Source: Rostrohypoxylon terebratum
Lineage: Eukaryota; Ascomycota; Sordariomycetes; Xylariales; Hypoxylaceae
Reading direction: 5' to 3'
Assembly: GCA_022497145.1 (NCBI GenBank)
Contig: MU385855.1
Coordinates: 496,001-560,000, forward strand
DNA: 64,000 bases
Part shown: positions 35,701 through 48,355 of the stretch, piece by piece
Layout of the letters: each line of letters starts with the position of its first letter
How positions within the stretch are numbered: the stretch's first letter is position 1
The notes under the pieces: model-generated
What the model saw: only the letters and a program-made list of their open reading frames with translations
The model's database searches: none
What the model was told of the DNA's origin: nothing
Position numbers and translations under genes: made by a program

Positions 35701-37072
35701 CCTTAAGGTGAGAAGTAGGTACCTATGTACTAGGTCCCCAGGTACCTAAGTAAGCAGTAAGTTCGTCACGAAAGGAATCAAAAAGAAAAGATTGAAATGA
35801 GCATTAGCTCTTCATTTCAGCCAATATTTAGGTTAATTAAAATTATCTATAAGTATAATTGCGTAGTCCTAGGTGTATAGCATAGTGCTTTCGACGAATT
35901 CCGCCGGGGAGGCAACGATGGCCACGGTTTTCGAGGTTAGTCATATGAATACTTTCTCCCCAGCTGAGTTTGTAAAGCTTCAACCACGATGAATGAAAGG
36001 CCGAGAGATGATCCATGTTATTAGACGACCTGAGTCGGTGCCTACCTAGGTTAGGTATTTACGTGCAGCGTATATGATGTTAGGTATTTCATTGGATGGA
36101 GTAATATGTCTCCTGGCAGTGAAATGATATGATCAAAATTGTATATACATTTTAAAAGGGTTAACTAGCTAAGTAAAGAAGGGAAATAATATGTGAAAAA
36201 CTACTGCATATTCGAATACAGGCTCGGTTTGGCGTAGACTGCAACTTTGATGCACCTAAAATCGGAAATGATCTCATTACCTAGAAATCAAACCCAACTA
36301 GGAAGGTGATACGACTGAGAAGGTTACACTAGGTTAACTTGTATTTAAATCCCCAATAATAAACCTCCGCCTTTCTTTTCTCGCTTCCTTATTTCTCTTT
36401 TGTATCCGACCCTGCCTACGCTTGAGCTGACTTTAGTTTGAGTTGGCTCTAGTTGCAGTTGACTTGATTCATATATAGTTTATATCAATATCATCTCTCA
36501 CTTGTCTACTCACCGCGTGTCTTAGCGTAACCGAGCTTCCCTAATACCACCTGTCTTGCCCGAACATGGATCAACCAGATTTCCCCGAGCCTGCTTATTA
36601 CTCGCAGCCTGTTTATCACTGTTTTCCCTTTGCGATTCCTGCCTCAGAGCTAACGGATCTCACCCCTTTCTATTGGTTTAATACGTCAGCCCCCAATGGG
36701 TATAGTAATTTTATTCTTCACTCGTGACATCAAGATGAAGAGCTATATGTCGAAAGCCTAACCTCCTAGTCTGATATAAGTTATTGGTGAATATTCACAT
36801 CACAGCCACTCCTCACGCAGTATACATAGCACTGAGCCTGTTGATTGATCATCAACGTAAGCTTAAGAATGGAAATATACGAGCGTGTTCAATTGCCGTT
36901 GGCTAACCCTAGCATAATAACTGATTGGTTGCCTTCTTCGACATTGCCTCTCCTTAGTATATATATTGAAGCTCAATCCTCAGGGAATATTCTATTCAGG
37001 TTGGCACCTAGGCACGGAGACCGTTTGGCAACATCTAGCAAATACTGCTTACGGCTCACATACATTTTCACG
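32766..37072. other. Gene-poor AT-rich region with GGTACC/CCTAGG repeats
   Basis: This 4.3-kb stretch holds the promoter of the membrane-protein gene and the region before the first DUF6594 gene. It includes a (GTAG)n/(GGTA)n microsatellite at about 33698-33727, and CCTAGG/GGTACC clusters near 34918-34932, 35300-35345 and 35718-35750. A 54-codon ATG frame at 36566-36730 follows a pyrimidine-rich stretch (36365-36410) and could be an upstream exon or small peptide of the DUF6594 gene; I could not place a convincing splice. No other gene was seen. Confidence 0.55.
33698..33727. repeat. GGTA tetranucleotide microsatellite
   Basis: Eight or so uninterrupted GGTA/GTAG units end in GGTACCT, joining the widespread GGTACC motif type of this window. 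Confidence 0.9.
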
Positions 37073-38521
37073 ATGGACAACCTTTCTCAGGTTGAACGCG
37101 GCACCTCTTCGACAGCGGCCAATGCAAGAGTAGGAAGCAAGGCCCCTATAACGTCTCCACAACATGGCCAGGCAAATGAGGCTATCCAAATACATCCTGA
37201 GCTTCAAGAAGGTTTGCTATCTCCACCACAACGCAGACTTCATTTCAGACCCTTAACATACTCGACTAGACCATAGTACCCCCTCGGATGATGTGACGAA
37301 AATTGTTTCGTTTCAAGAAATTCGTATAAAGAAGCCATGCCACTGTGACAGTTTACTAAATTTTACAAGCCGGTCTCTAACTACTTGTCTATAGTTACAG
37401 ATACGCTCAGGGGTTGGGATCGAGCTGCCGTTCTACAAAGCTTGTCACATAATTTGAGCCACCATAGGCGATTTGATGTGTTGTGGCATCGACTATTATT
37501 GAATGAGCAAAGTGAAATAACTAAATTGGAGAAGGTGTTAGGAAATTTGGATAAGAGAGACACAGTGCAATCTAACCCACGGCTGCCAGACCCCCTACCC
37601 AATACAACCAATTGTGTGCCTCCACCATGTTCTTGTCCCAGTTATGAAAGTGTTGCTTATAGTAGCGGCAGTAAGGACGATAAGGAAGACAAGACGGCTG
37701 CCCATTTTATATCACAGACACATATGAGACATCACTGCGAGTGTAACGTCAAAAATGACCTCTTGGAGACGATTTTGATACGATTGAAACGTTACTGTGG
37801 GACTCCTTTCCAATTCTACGAGAACATTTCTACTAACACACACCCCTAGCCGAGTCCGTACTTCTATTACACCAACTCCAAAAGATACCCCAGACCAGTC
37901 GCCGAGAATGGTCTAGCCTATACCATACCCTAAAAGGGGAGGACATATTGAAGGGTAGTGACTGGGACTTCATGTCCTTCCAGGATGATTTCCTCAGCAC
38001 GCGAACTGAGCGTGCTGATCAGACGTTTGCTGCTCTAGTATACGGCAACGCACCTCTCTCCGTGAGCCAATATCGCCTCTTCTTTTTTCAATCTTCTGAC
38101 AACTGCCGAAGAGATTATTTAGATGGGTCTTCAAAAATAGAAACCATGAAAGCACCAGCAGTGAAGCAGATAACAAGAGAACCATCTACCTTCATACTGG
38201 AGGAATGGAATCCCTGAAGAAGGGCCTCGTGGCTGCCGCGAGCGGTGTCATATTGATGGTGCCAGTGGGTATCTTGTTGCTCCAACCGATGGGGAAGGTC
38301 GTGTCACTCGTGGTGGTTGTATGTTTTGGAGCGGCATTTGTATTCGTCCTGATGCTTCTAGGCAAGACCTTCGACACAATGCTCTTCGGCTTTTCTGCTT
38401 ACTCGGCAGTTCTAGTCACGTATGAACCCTTTAGAGTCTCCCCTATTTTCTACATCACTAACAGATGGCCACACTCAGGTTTCTAGCAAATACTCAAGGA
38501 GGTAGAGGCTGTGGATGTTAA
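37073..38521 (+). CDS. DUF6594-family membrane protein, copy 1
   Basis: Five exons (37073-37211, 37395-37790, 37850-38061, 38112-38419, 38479-38521) give about 365 residues. The second exon carries the DUF6594 start block: GWDRAAVLQSLSHNLSHHRR, then FDVLWHRLLLNEQSEITKLE and LGNLDKRD. The third gives a middle helix rich in Leu/Gln and the DDFLSTRTERADQTF stretch. The last two carry three hydrophobic helices (GLVAAASGVILMVPVGILLL; VVSLVVVVCFGAAFVFVLML; FGFSAYSAVLVTFLAN) and end GGRGCGC. The family is fungal, membrane-bound and functionally uncharacterised. Exon joins were chosen by phase and family pattern; the acceptor of the first intron is ambiguous by 6 nt (37394 or 37400), and an in-frame upstream ATG at about 36869 exists. 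It is a paralogue of the gene at 48356. Confidence 0.75.
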
Positions 38522-41500
38522 GCAATGGAGACTTAGTCAAAATATGGTATGCATCTTTGCATGACCGTAGAGGACCGGGAAGTGATTAGAGCGGATTGAT
38601 TTCATAGAAGGTGCTTGGGTGTTTCTCATCATTTTTGCACATCCCTTTCATTGTAACACAACCATAGGTAGAAATTCATAGAATATACATCGCTCACAAC
38701 CCAAAACTCCTAATAGGGACGACATGAAGTTGAAATGGCGTCAAGAGTTTCGTTTCTGAATGGTCAGCTTGCCGACTTAGCCGAATACATGGGCATAGCC
38801 GCGCAGGAGCTTCTTACCACACATTTGTGACCATTATTGGGCAGAGCCTTCCCTTCCCGGCGCTTAAAGGCACCCTTGTAGCAAGGTACTCTGTACATTT
38901 TAACCCCTTGCCTTCGGTGCTGCATACTTGTTATGATTCTCATATTGGTTAGATCGACTTGATTTTATCTTGAGTATCCTCCCTACCCCTGAACTAGTGA
39001 TCACCATTATGTACCAGGAGAATCTAGAGCGACACGATAGAAGTCAAACTAGGGATACATCCGAGGAACCGTTTTGGGAGCTCAATACCAAGTACACCAA
39101 AACCTACCTACCTACAATAATTCATACGTCTTCAAGGTCCATGTAACCTTGTGATACCTACCGGATATACAATATGATCGCAAAGCATTCTCGCCTACCT
39201 AGGTACCTAGGTAATTAGGAAAAGCTGGCGGAGTGAGCGCTCACACGGAGGCCTATTCTCAACATATTTCTACCCCAATGAAAAAAAGTTTACTTGAAAA
39301 CTAGCTTGCCTTGTTTCAGTATATTGAAGGGAAAACCTGGTTACCTATTTACCTATTGACAACTCTGTCTGCCTAAAAGGTACGCATATAGATTTCTAAC
39401 ACTGTGTACCCATACGGCCTATTCCTCCGGCCTAGTATGTTGGTTTCTGTCACTGCAGATGGTGATACGAAGTATTTCGTACCTAAGCTACTTTACACAG
39501 AGCCAATGAGCTACCCATACTTCACCGCTCCTTACCAACCACAGCGGCTAGAATTAGCCGTGACACTAAGAATAGAGCTGTAGATTATAAGTAACTTCGA
39601 TAACATTACCTACTAACTAGCGGTATGTACATAATATTAGACGGACGTTTACATGCTGCTATTGCATAGCCTTAGCTATCGAACGCATTTCTGTTCTTGT
39701 TCGCATGCATACTTGCATTAAGTTGAGCCTACCATGGACCTAACTGTAGAGGCTTGGATGCATGTAACATAGTGATCATCAACCTGTATTGTGGAAGACA
39801 GGTTGAGGGATGCATCTGTGACACACCAAATGCATAGATCACCCTCTGACGAATTCTCTATCCCAGGGGGCGCATTGGCACATCTGCCCACACTTACAGC
39901 AGAAGTGTTCATGCACCACTATGGTCGGGCGACATGCTGTGGGTCCAATGCGAAGCGAGTATTTACACAAGGAAATAAGTGCTTATTACAAGATTACGGC
40001 TGTCCATCATTGATCCCACGGACTGAGTTCTACTACGATGAGAATGTTCGGTTTCATTGAAAGGGGCCGGGGCCGAAGGGGATCGACAGCACTTGGACAT
40101 GACAACAGATCCGCAATAGACTGAAGATAGAAGCCGTGAGAAACGTGTGGCTGTATCTTTCAAGTGCTTCAGTGGCTCTTTTCTTGGAGAGGGTGGGTGT
40201 CTTGATGCTATGTTGTTTCCAGGGGCAACCGGCTGGCACTGATGGGTACCCGGTAAGTATACACTCTTACATTGCACTGGAATGGCCTCTCTTAAATTGT
40301 AACCTTTTGGGTCTGTAGGTAGTAGTGTAAGTTCAGTGTTCAAAGGAGATGGTGTTGGAGTTGTTTACACCCATAGAACATTGCCTAAATTTAAGCATGA
40401 AACGTCGAGAATTTGCAAAAAAAAGGGGGGGGAGTGCTAAGGTATCTGCAGTGCTGATATCCGTCGCCAAATTAAATCTGACGACGTTCTAGAAGGTAGC
40501 CAAGTACCTACATACCTCAAACTAGAGGTTAGGCGCAAGGCTGTCTATCACACTCTCATGTTTGAAGATTAGCCTTCATTTGGTATTCAAAACAGGACTT
40601 TTCGAATCCTAGCTGTCATCTCCAAGTGCTCTACAACTAATTATCAAAATAACAACCTGGAATAATACTCGAGATTCTTAAGAATGAACTATTATGGAGC
40701 GATGAAGCTGCGTATTCTAAATCTATTTTTTTCGAATTAATGATTCATCATTTCACTCGTTTATCATAGGTTTTTACCTACTAGGTATGTTAAGCCTAAG
40801 CTAGCTTTGCCAAGACTCTGCAGTCTCTTGTCGATTCAGGCTGGCTGTTTGCCTATCACCTAATCTCGATGTTTATTGAATGGTGATGACCAATTACGTA
40901 CTTTTTCATATGTACTATCACTTCGAACTGACGTCAAACATGGCATTTCCTTCCACATCGTCACAGCGCCCCGTCTATACTGTAGAATCTTTCTGCTATG
41001 CAACATAGGTCATTTAGGCTTCACTGTAATGGTAGGTAGAGTACGTAAAGCTTGATCAAGTCAGTCGGTTGAATGCGATGAATAAAGGTTTTGCGTTATT
41101 CTAGCTAGCGGAGGCTGCGTGTTGAGCAAGAAGGAGAGGATCGAAGTCTATGGTTACTAGTAGGGCCATGAGTCAGCGTTTGGTTTTTCGGATAGAGGAG
41201 GAGTGGACTCACTGATATCTGCGGCACACGATAAACATAGCATTGAATATAGGAGGGCGCCTTGACATAAAACCTATAAGATACTGGGAATTGATAGCGC
41301 CCATTGCTTTAGACAGTGCGTGTGTGATCTTTTGTTACCGGATCAAGCTGGAAATATGAAGTTGATCTTGAAAGCATGATGATCTAACAGGATCAGGCTC
41401 TGGTGGAGACCTTCGAGCTCTAGGATACGTCGTCTTTATTCAAGTTTGTTGTTGTAAGGCTGTGACACCTACCAGTAAACTAAGCAGATGTATTGCATAT

Positions 41501-43321
41501 TTTCAAATTTAGGTAATTGTCGGCATCCCCGTTTATTTCATGGATGGGATTCCTTAATGCTCGAGTCGTAGTCCTTACGGCTGCAAGTCCTGCAGTGTCG
41601 CCTAGTTGAAATTAAGCCAAAGCCAGGCGGCTAGGCTCCCTTAAACCAACACACTCAGGTACCTAAAATTAAATCCCGGAATAAGGTACCTAGGTAGCGA
41701 GCCTTAGCGGGCCATTAGTGATTCGCATTGTAGGAACAGCATTGAGTAGCGCCAATCTTTGGGTACAAGCTTTCATGGAATCCGGATAGGATCCGAAATT
41801 ACCCAGATATTGGTAGGTAACTGGATTTAAGAAATGGCCAAGTACACATCCCCAATCCATGGCAGGTTCCAGGGATGGAGAGGAATTCTCATAATTCTCA
41901 TAATCCATCATGTCCTGACTGCCTGACTGCATGTAGCGGCGACACCGGTACCCTAGCATCCCGCTAGATTTAGGTAGCACGAGTAGGTACCTAGTAGGTA
42001 GGTACCTTCAAAGCCACCAAAACATTCCGGCTCCACACTTGAAGTTTCTCTACCTCTTTTATTGACACGCATTTCCTTGTCCTTCGGCCCATTTTGATCA
42101 ATTATTTTCTCAATCTTTTCAATCTTTTCAATATGTATTCAAGAAGGAGCTACGGAAGCTCCACTTTTGTTCCGTGCGGCTCAAATCGGCAGAGCTCAAG
42201 ATTTCGGTATGTCAAATCCGAAATCCAGCGAAGTACTGGATAGCACGGACCGTCCCGTTAGGACTCGGGGAAGGTGCGACTGGGGGATTCTTAGTCAACA
42301 GAATGAGCTGATCGTCTTTGACTTCCGCGCTGCGGTGATAGTTAAATTCGAGGAAGTCTTTTACCCCACATCGAAAGACTCTTCATGAGAGAACCCAAAA
42401 AAAAGTCGGAGATAGATTGAGATTGACGTAGTTTAGATAGTCAGTTCAATGTGACATATCTCTTTTACCCCTCACCTTGATTGGTTCAGGTTGGAGAAAG
42501 TCTCCAGAATATCGTTTTCCAATGCCAGCCTCCTCGTTCATATCGTAGGGAAGTACAAAAGGGTCTTTGAGGGCTCGGGAGTTGGACCAACATTTGCAAT
42601 TCTAGTGTAACGCTTCGAGAATAAGAATTGGAACTTTGGTAATCTGGACGATCACCCCACTTCTATTTAACAAGGGCATGGTCATGGTCATATTAAACGC
42701 ACAGATGTAAGCAACGATCATCTAGAATCTTTCTTTCCGGACATAAATGCCTTTGGCGGAAGGGGAGAGAATTAATTTGGAGGATTCTTACGGACTATCA
42801 AGGCTCTCAAGTACCTGACCCGGATCGTGACCTCGAGCCGGTCAAGCGAAATGACTGGTTTAGATAAGGTTTAGCATATTACATGGTACGCATAAGTCAG
42901 TTGGTCAGGTAGTTTGTTTTGATCCACATCAACTCCATTTTCCTAAGCCTTTTAAAGTATTGTGGGTATTATATAATATTTGATGTATATATAAATACAG
43001 CATAGGTACCATGTAAATAACCTTGAAGTGATCTTTTCCTTTCTCGCTATGTACACGAATGCTATGAATCTACAGCTGATGAATCTAGGCCCTAGGCCCT
43101 AGGGTGAGGTTTACATAGTACAACTTTACAAGGTGATGGCAAGTGAATTGTCGGCAAGTGGGACATATTGCATAATGGACCTCAGCTCTGTGTGGATAAC
43201 CACGTGTTGATTGAGACTGTCTCTATGCTGGAGCGACCTTTCCGAATTGTCTAATACTTTTTTTGGTCTCGCCAGTGGTGGATCAGGCACGCTTTTGCTT
43301 GATAGGCACAGATGACTTAAC

Positions 43322-43469
43322 CTAGCAGAAGGACCAGAGAGAAAGTGCCCTATGTACTAATAGTACCGTGATACACTGTATAGATCCCGGTTTTTGATTG
43401 GTCAATCGGGACAGTGTATTACGGTGCCATTAATACATGGGGCACTTTCTCTCTGGTCCTTCTGCCTAG
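43322..43469. mobile_element. Foldback (MITE-like) palindromic element
   Basis: Left arm 43326-43379 and right arm 43411-43464 are 54-bp inverted repeats separated by 31 bp, matching at 49 of 54 positions; all five differences are transitions. CTAG flanks both ends (43322-43325 and 43466-43469), though the right one is offset by one base, so a 4-bp target duplication is possible, not proved. The loop itself contains smaller palindromes (CCCG...CGGG and GATTG-GT-CAATC). It encodes no protein. It could be a non-autonomous DNA transposon or a local inverted duplication. Confidence 0.7.
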
Positions 43470-45281
43470 TATACTCGGACAAGCTCAAGTACTCACCTGG
43501 TACGAAAGAGTGCGCACCTACTGTCCCAAACAATCATTAGAAGAGGATAAAGTATGCCTAAGTGTTCAACATTGTTCATTAGTCCAACAGAAGTATCCCA
43601 ACAGAAGTGCGATTTATCTCTATACCTCCTAGAATTCTATTGCGGTCGATTGCTTAATCATCACAGTGATAACTCTATAAAAAAGTATATGGCAAGTTAG
43701 CCTATAGCTATTCGGCTGTAGTTGTCCGCGAAGAAGAGAGTACCTAATGTTAAGTACAGATTTGGGAAAATAACTATGCGGCACTTAAAATACAATTATT
43801 ACATAAATCCCCCATCGTCGCAACAACAAGTATCTAACGTGTACTTCAGGTTTTGTCCATTCACTTGCTACTCTTTCCTCTTTCAGCCACGCATCTTGTA
43901 GCTACCTAATTTATGATTGATTCGTAGACGAGTTACTGTTGTCACTGTTGGTCGTCCGCGGAGCTTGTTCTTGGGTTGTTTTGTTCTTTGGCAACCGGGA
44001 GACTTGTAGCAAGGTTCCGCGTGCGGGTCTCCTCCTTGGATGATTTTGGCCACCTTCGTTTGAATCTGAATCGTGGTCGTTACCACGCGGGGACGAGAAG
44101 CACATCTTGAAATAAGCAAGGAACGTATTCAAAAGGCTTCTTGAACGATGAGACTCAGTGCTTTAGACTGGGATCGGCGATAGTGAAGGATGTGACCTAG
44201 CTAGCTGTCGAGGTGAGTTAGAAGTCAGATAGGTGAACATCGGGAAACTACAAGAACGTGGGGCAGAACACAAAAATGAACGTATTACCTCACATAGATC
44301 AGCCCTCCTTTCATGAACTTAGCTTCTTTAAGGTTGAAGAGGCTCGGGAGAGCTACTCAAGTGATTTTTGCGGACTTGGGAGAATAAATCAATAAATCAA
44401 AGCAAGGAGATCTCGCGTTCAATTCTCCAGGCATTTATAGGTACTGTTCTCATTTGGTGTGCCCTAGGGTTAGAAAACTACTAGCACGACGCATTATCTC
44501 AGACCGCGATGAAGTACCAAAGTAGACTCGATTGAAAATGCGAAACGTGCTATCAGCCACGAGAGAACACCCATAGCAAGGGTTCGTTGATGCCAGCAGA
44601 TGCATGTATGTATGCGATGTATGCACTGGAAGATGTAGTGACTATAGTGGAGGATGCAAAACATCTGGGCGTCCAAGCAAAAAAAGAACTCCACTCAAAC
44701 TGTCCTCCGCAAGCCATGAAGCTCCAGTAAACAAGCGAATGCACATCTTTATCTGGGTTGATTTGTGTGGTTGACATTGGATGGTTGGATGGTACTTGGG
44801 AAGAAATTTGGCTCGACAAGGGGTAAGGCTCGCGCACTATGACGGGTTGAAATGCCTGTAAGGAAGAGCCTCAATTATACATGGCTAGGGTTACCCGGTT
44901 CCTCGTATGTACAACGGTATATTATGACCTATGGAATGTAGTGGAAGCCCCCGAGGTGTGCTTTAATTCTCCCAAGATTTGGAGATGCATGGGTGTCGTT
45001 AGTGAGTTTACCGCCAGCTTCTTTTAGTCTTTTTTTTCCTTTAAAAACAACAACAAAACAACACCAATGTAACATTCCCCGTATCGGATTGATTTTCCAT
45101 TCTGCACCGAATTCGAAATTCAGTGATGCTAGGATGTCGAGCATCAAGCAATCTCACTATATCACCACTGCATGGGCGCCGTGAAATCTCCGGATGCATT
45201 CCCACATTCCGACGACGGGAAATCTGGTGTATGATTTGGCTTAATCAAAGAAGCCAAGCAGGCTGTTGATCGTCGACTGAG

Positions 45282-45680
45282 ATGACGCTAAACCTCAAAG
45301 GATTACGTACCAGGACGTCCTTGTCCTTGCGGGCCGAGATACGGTTTCTCCAGTTTCTCCTTCTAAAAGATCAGACTCCGGTGCCTTCGAAAGTTCCCGC
45401 AGTTCTGGTGTTGGCGAAACTTGTATTTTCCCAAGGAATACTGGCTTGCTGGTACTTCTTGGCTGATGACGAGTACCTAGCATTGAGAATTTTTGTGACC
45501 GGTCTGGTCTGTATCTACCAGACAGTTACCATCTTCCTCGTTGGAAACATTAGTCTCATTCAAATGGGTAGAGAACTGAGACATTTCCAAGATTATCTCC
45601 GAGTAACTCTCCCTTGCTCGGATGTGGTGACGATGGTAAGATACGCCACTAGCCACGACGATGTCATTGTTGTGTTGTAG
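45282..45680 (+). CDS. Possible small two-helix membrane protein
   Basis: This ATG-initiated 132-residue frame has two hydrophobic stretches (VLVLAKLVFSQGILACWYFL and LRIFVTGLVCIYQTVTIFLV, each about 20 residues) and a polar N-terminus beginning MTLNLKGLRTRTSLSLRAEI. No named family is recognised. It could also be one exon of a longer gene: GTAAGA follows ACGATG near 45634. The amino-acid pattern is less AT-biased than random translation of this region, which is the only reason to list it. It lies in a gene-poor stretch. Confidence 0.3.
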   Translation: MTLNLKGLRTRTSLSLRAEIRFLQFLLLKDQTPVPSKVPAVLVLAKLVFSQGILACWYFLADDEYLALRIFVTGLVCIYQTVTIFLVGNISLIQMGRELRHFQDYLRVTLPCSDVVTMVRYATSHDDVIVVL

Positions 45681-48355
45681 CTGTATCACATGATTTTTAT
45701 GTGTGTGTGTGGCGCTGTGGCATGTTATTCAGAGCGTCAGGTGGTCCGAGCGCTGATGTACCGGGTTAAGTATATTCCGTTCCCTTGCAATCTCTCCTAC
45801 AATCTCCGCTTCGAGCATCAAGGTGCAAGGTGCAAGATGCTAATTGCTGTGTCTCCAGGATAAATCAGACCGCATTAGACATTTGCTTCTCCTTTGACCT
45901 TCGATATTCGGAAATCAGGAACGACGATTCGAGGAATTGGTATCTACGTTGCCGATATGATGACCCAAATGCGGAGTACGGCAACTGTCTAGCATCCATG
46001 GATAGGTGGGATTCGATTCTCGTTCCTTCGGGTGTTAGCTGTGCGCGAGATCGCTATCACCTGTAACTTACCTGCTGCACATATTCTCTGCACGTATCCC
46101 GGCCAATCAGGTATCAGTTATCGCCTTAGACTTTGGCCTGAGTCCAAGATTGTTCACGCCTGCATGTTGCTTTTTCCGGAGTTTTATTTTATTCGCGTAA
46201 ACGACAACTCCAAGACTGTCTCCGGTGGAGTGTAGAGGGGCAGGGGATATCCCTCCTACACTGAGATCCTTAACCCCTCATGTTTGGCAACGCCTCTTCG
46301 TCTACACTGGTCTTGTGCTTTCTCCAAACATAGCTGATTCTCACTTTGCGAGGTTTTGTGAGCCTAGAACATTGTTTATCAGAAGGTAATTCATTAGATT
46401 GGGCTCATGAGTAGGAGTCGATCGTACCTGGAGTTTGAATAGAGTCATGGTCTATTGTTAATAGGTCGATCTTGGTAATTACCTAAGTGCATAGGACGTA
46501 GGTGAAATCAAGTAAATTTTTCAAGAACGATTAGGGGTGGGGAACTGTCTCTTTATGCGTTGTCGTGGTTGTTAACAAGTATGGGGAATGGGGACTCGGC
46601 CTTTAGCTAGTCATATTCATCCTTCCTCTTTGGCAATAGTACTATAATGCCCTAGTATGATTCATGTCTCTGTAGAATGAAGTTTTTGCATTTTCATCCT
46701 CACTCAAGGGGCATCTGTGCCTTTATGTTGTATCTCCGATTGGAATGGCTCATTTAAATGGGTAATCTTTAGTGTTACCTAAGCAGGTCTATGATCTGAG
46801 ACGTGGGGGAAGCCACCATTCATATCCTTGCCATGAGTTACGTCGTAGATAGGTGCACTAGTGCTTCTTGATTCTTCCGAGACAGGCGTCTTCCCGCTAT
46901 GGCACTCAGAAAAAAACCAAGTTTGGAACATTACTAGGAATCTCTCTCCATTGAAAACACTCATCCCCAAGTATCACATAACTACGAGAAGGAGACTGCC
47001 ACTGTCCCCCCTGGGTATCGTCCTCCCTTAGGGACACCAGCAAGTTTTCCTATGTCTTGGTACGAGACTCTTATTCCCTCAGAGACTTTCTACCCACTTA
47101 GTATCCAAATAATTACCGACACTACCCCTTAAAATCACACTGCACGTGTGATAGGACATATCCTCCGATCGACTGAAGCGTGAAAACGGCATTTAAACTC
47201 TGTTTCCGAAGCGAGGGGTGACTGCGACGACCATACAGGATAAATCTAGACACAGCCTTCAATAGGAGGCGTCATCCCAAGATCTCAGTATCATGGATGT
47301 CCTCCGGATCTGGTACTATCCCATGCAGGAATTAGGTGATGGGTAGGTGGCTTACCTTCGCCCTCCTACCCGTTCATTTCACTCTAAGTGCCCTACCTAG
47401 GTACCTATAGAGGCCTGATCAGTCTAGAGAAAACCCAGACTGATATCTTTTCAACTCATCAATTAAGAGAATAGCTATAACGTGCCTTTAGACTTACCAC
47501 ATCCATCAAGAAGAGGTTGGACTCGTCGTCTACTAATGTGAGGTCTACGTCAAAGAATTGTCAATTATTCAAAGTCTCGCTACCTTCAATACACCATTCG
47601 ACTCTAACGCCCTGATTCCAACAGTCAGGACAATTTGTTTAAAAGTGTTACACGTTTTATCAAAGTGTATATTACAGGAAGAACCGTGACCCGTGCCCAA
47701 TTCCAGCTAGAGGTAATAAAGCTCTACTCCACGTCAGATGCCTTTTCATGCTAGATGTGGAGACTTGACACTACACGATGCTACTCATACGAGGCAGGAT
47801 AAATAGACATGAAATAGTGTGGTGTTCTCAAAACCGGTATCGACTGATTATTACTTGAAGCAGTAGATGTTGGTTGTCCACAGTTACTAGAGTGGTACAC
47901 ACCTTCATCAGCAGGACAGATGTCATTGGGCAAACCCCCATCTCCTATAATACACTAACCTTCAATCGGCATCCTCCGAGTGAGTTATTACTGCAGAAAA
48001 CCGATGAGGCTTGCGCCGATGGTGGTCTGTATCTTCACCGCTCTATTGCGCCTCTCTTTAGATGCGTGGCATCGAGGCTCTTTTTCTAACATCAAATCGC
48101 ACAGCACGCATTTCAAGACACTGGCCATTTCTTCGACCTCGTCGGGGGCTAAATTGGGCACTTTGACACCTCTTGAGGGTGTTCTCATTTGGACATTCTT
48201 GTAGGTATCCACGTCGACGATCGATACGATGAAGTGTCTTGGAGCCTTTGGACTTCCCATGGCATTTTTAGCACATTATTTAAACAGGAGGTAGGTGCCA
48301 TGTGGTTTGATACGGGTAAAATGGACCACATTGGATTTAATAGTCATCTTTCATC

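Larger units (their letters stand above)
38522..48355. other. Long gene-poor AT-rich region between the two DUF6594 paralogues
   Basis: This 9.8-kb stretch contains scattered short open frames but only one weak candidate gene (45282-45680) and one foldback element (43322-43469). CCTAGG/GGTACC clusters are near 39197-39214, 41680-41700, 41985-42005, 43087-43105 and 47395-47412. A short tandem of AATCTTTTC lies near 42107-42131. Whether it is relict transposon DNA or ordinary intergenic sequence cannot be told by eye. Confidence 0.55.

Noticed and set aside
42167..42388. Plus frame containing GRCDWGILSQQNELIVFDFR
   Set aside because: The peptide looks protein-like but starts at TTG, has no flanking exons I could place, and matches no family I know; possibly a gene remnant.
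47988..48260. 90-codon minus-strand frame (DEVEEMASVLKCVLCDLMLE)
   Set aside because: It has an ATG and a balanced composition but no recognised family; it lies just upstream of DUF6594 copy 2 and could be its antisense leader.
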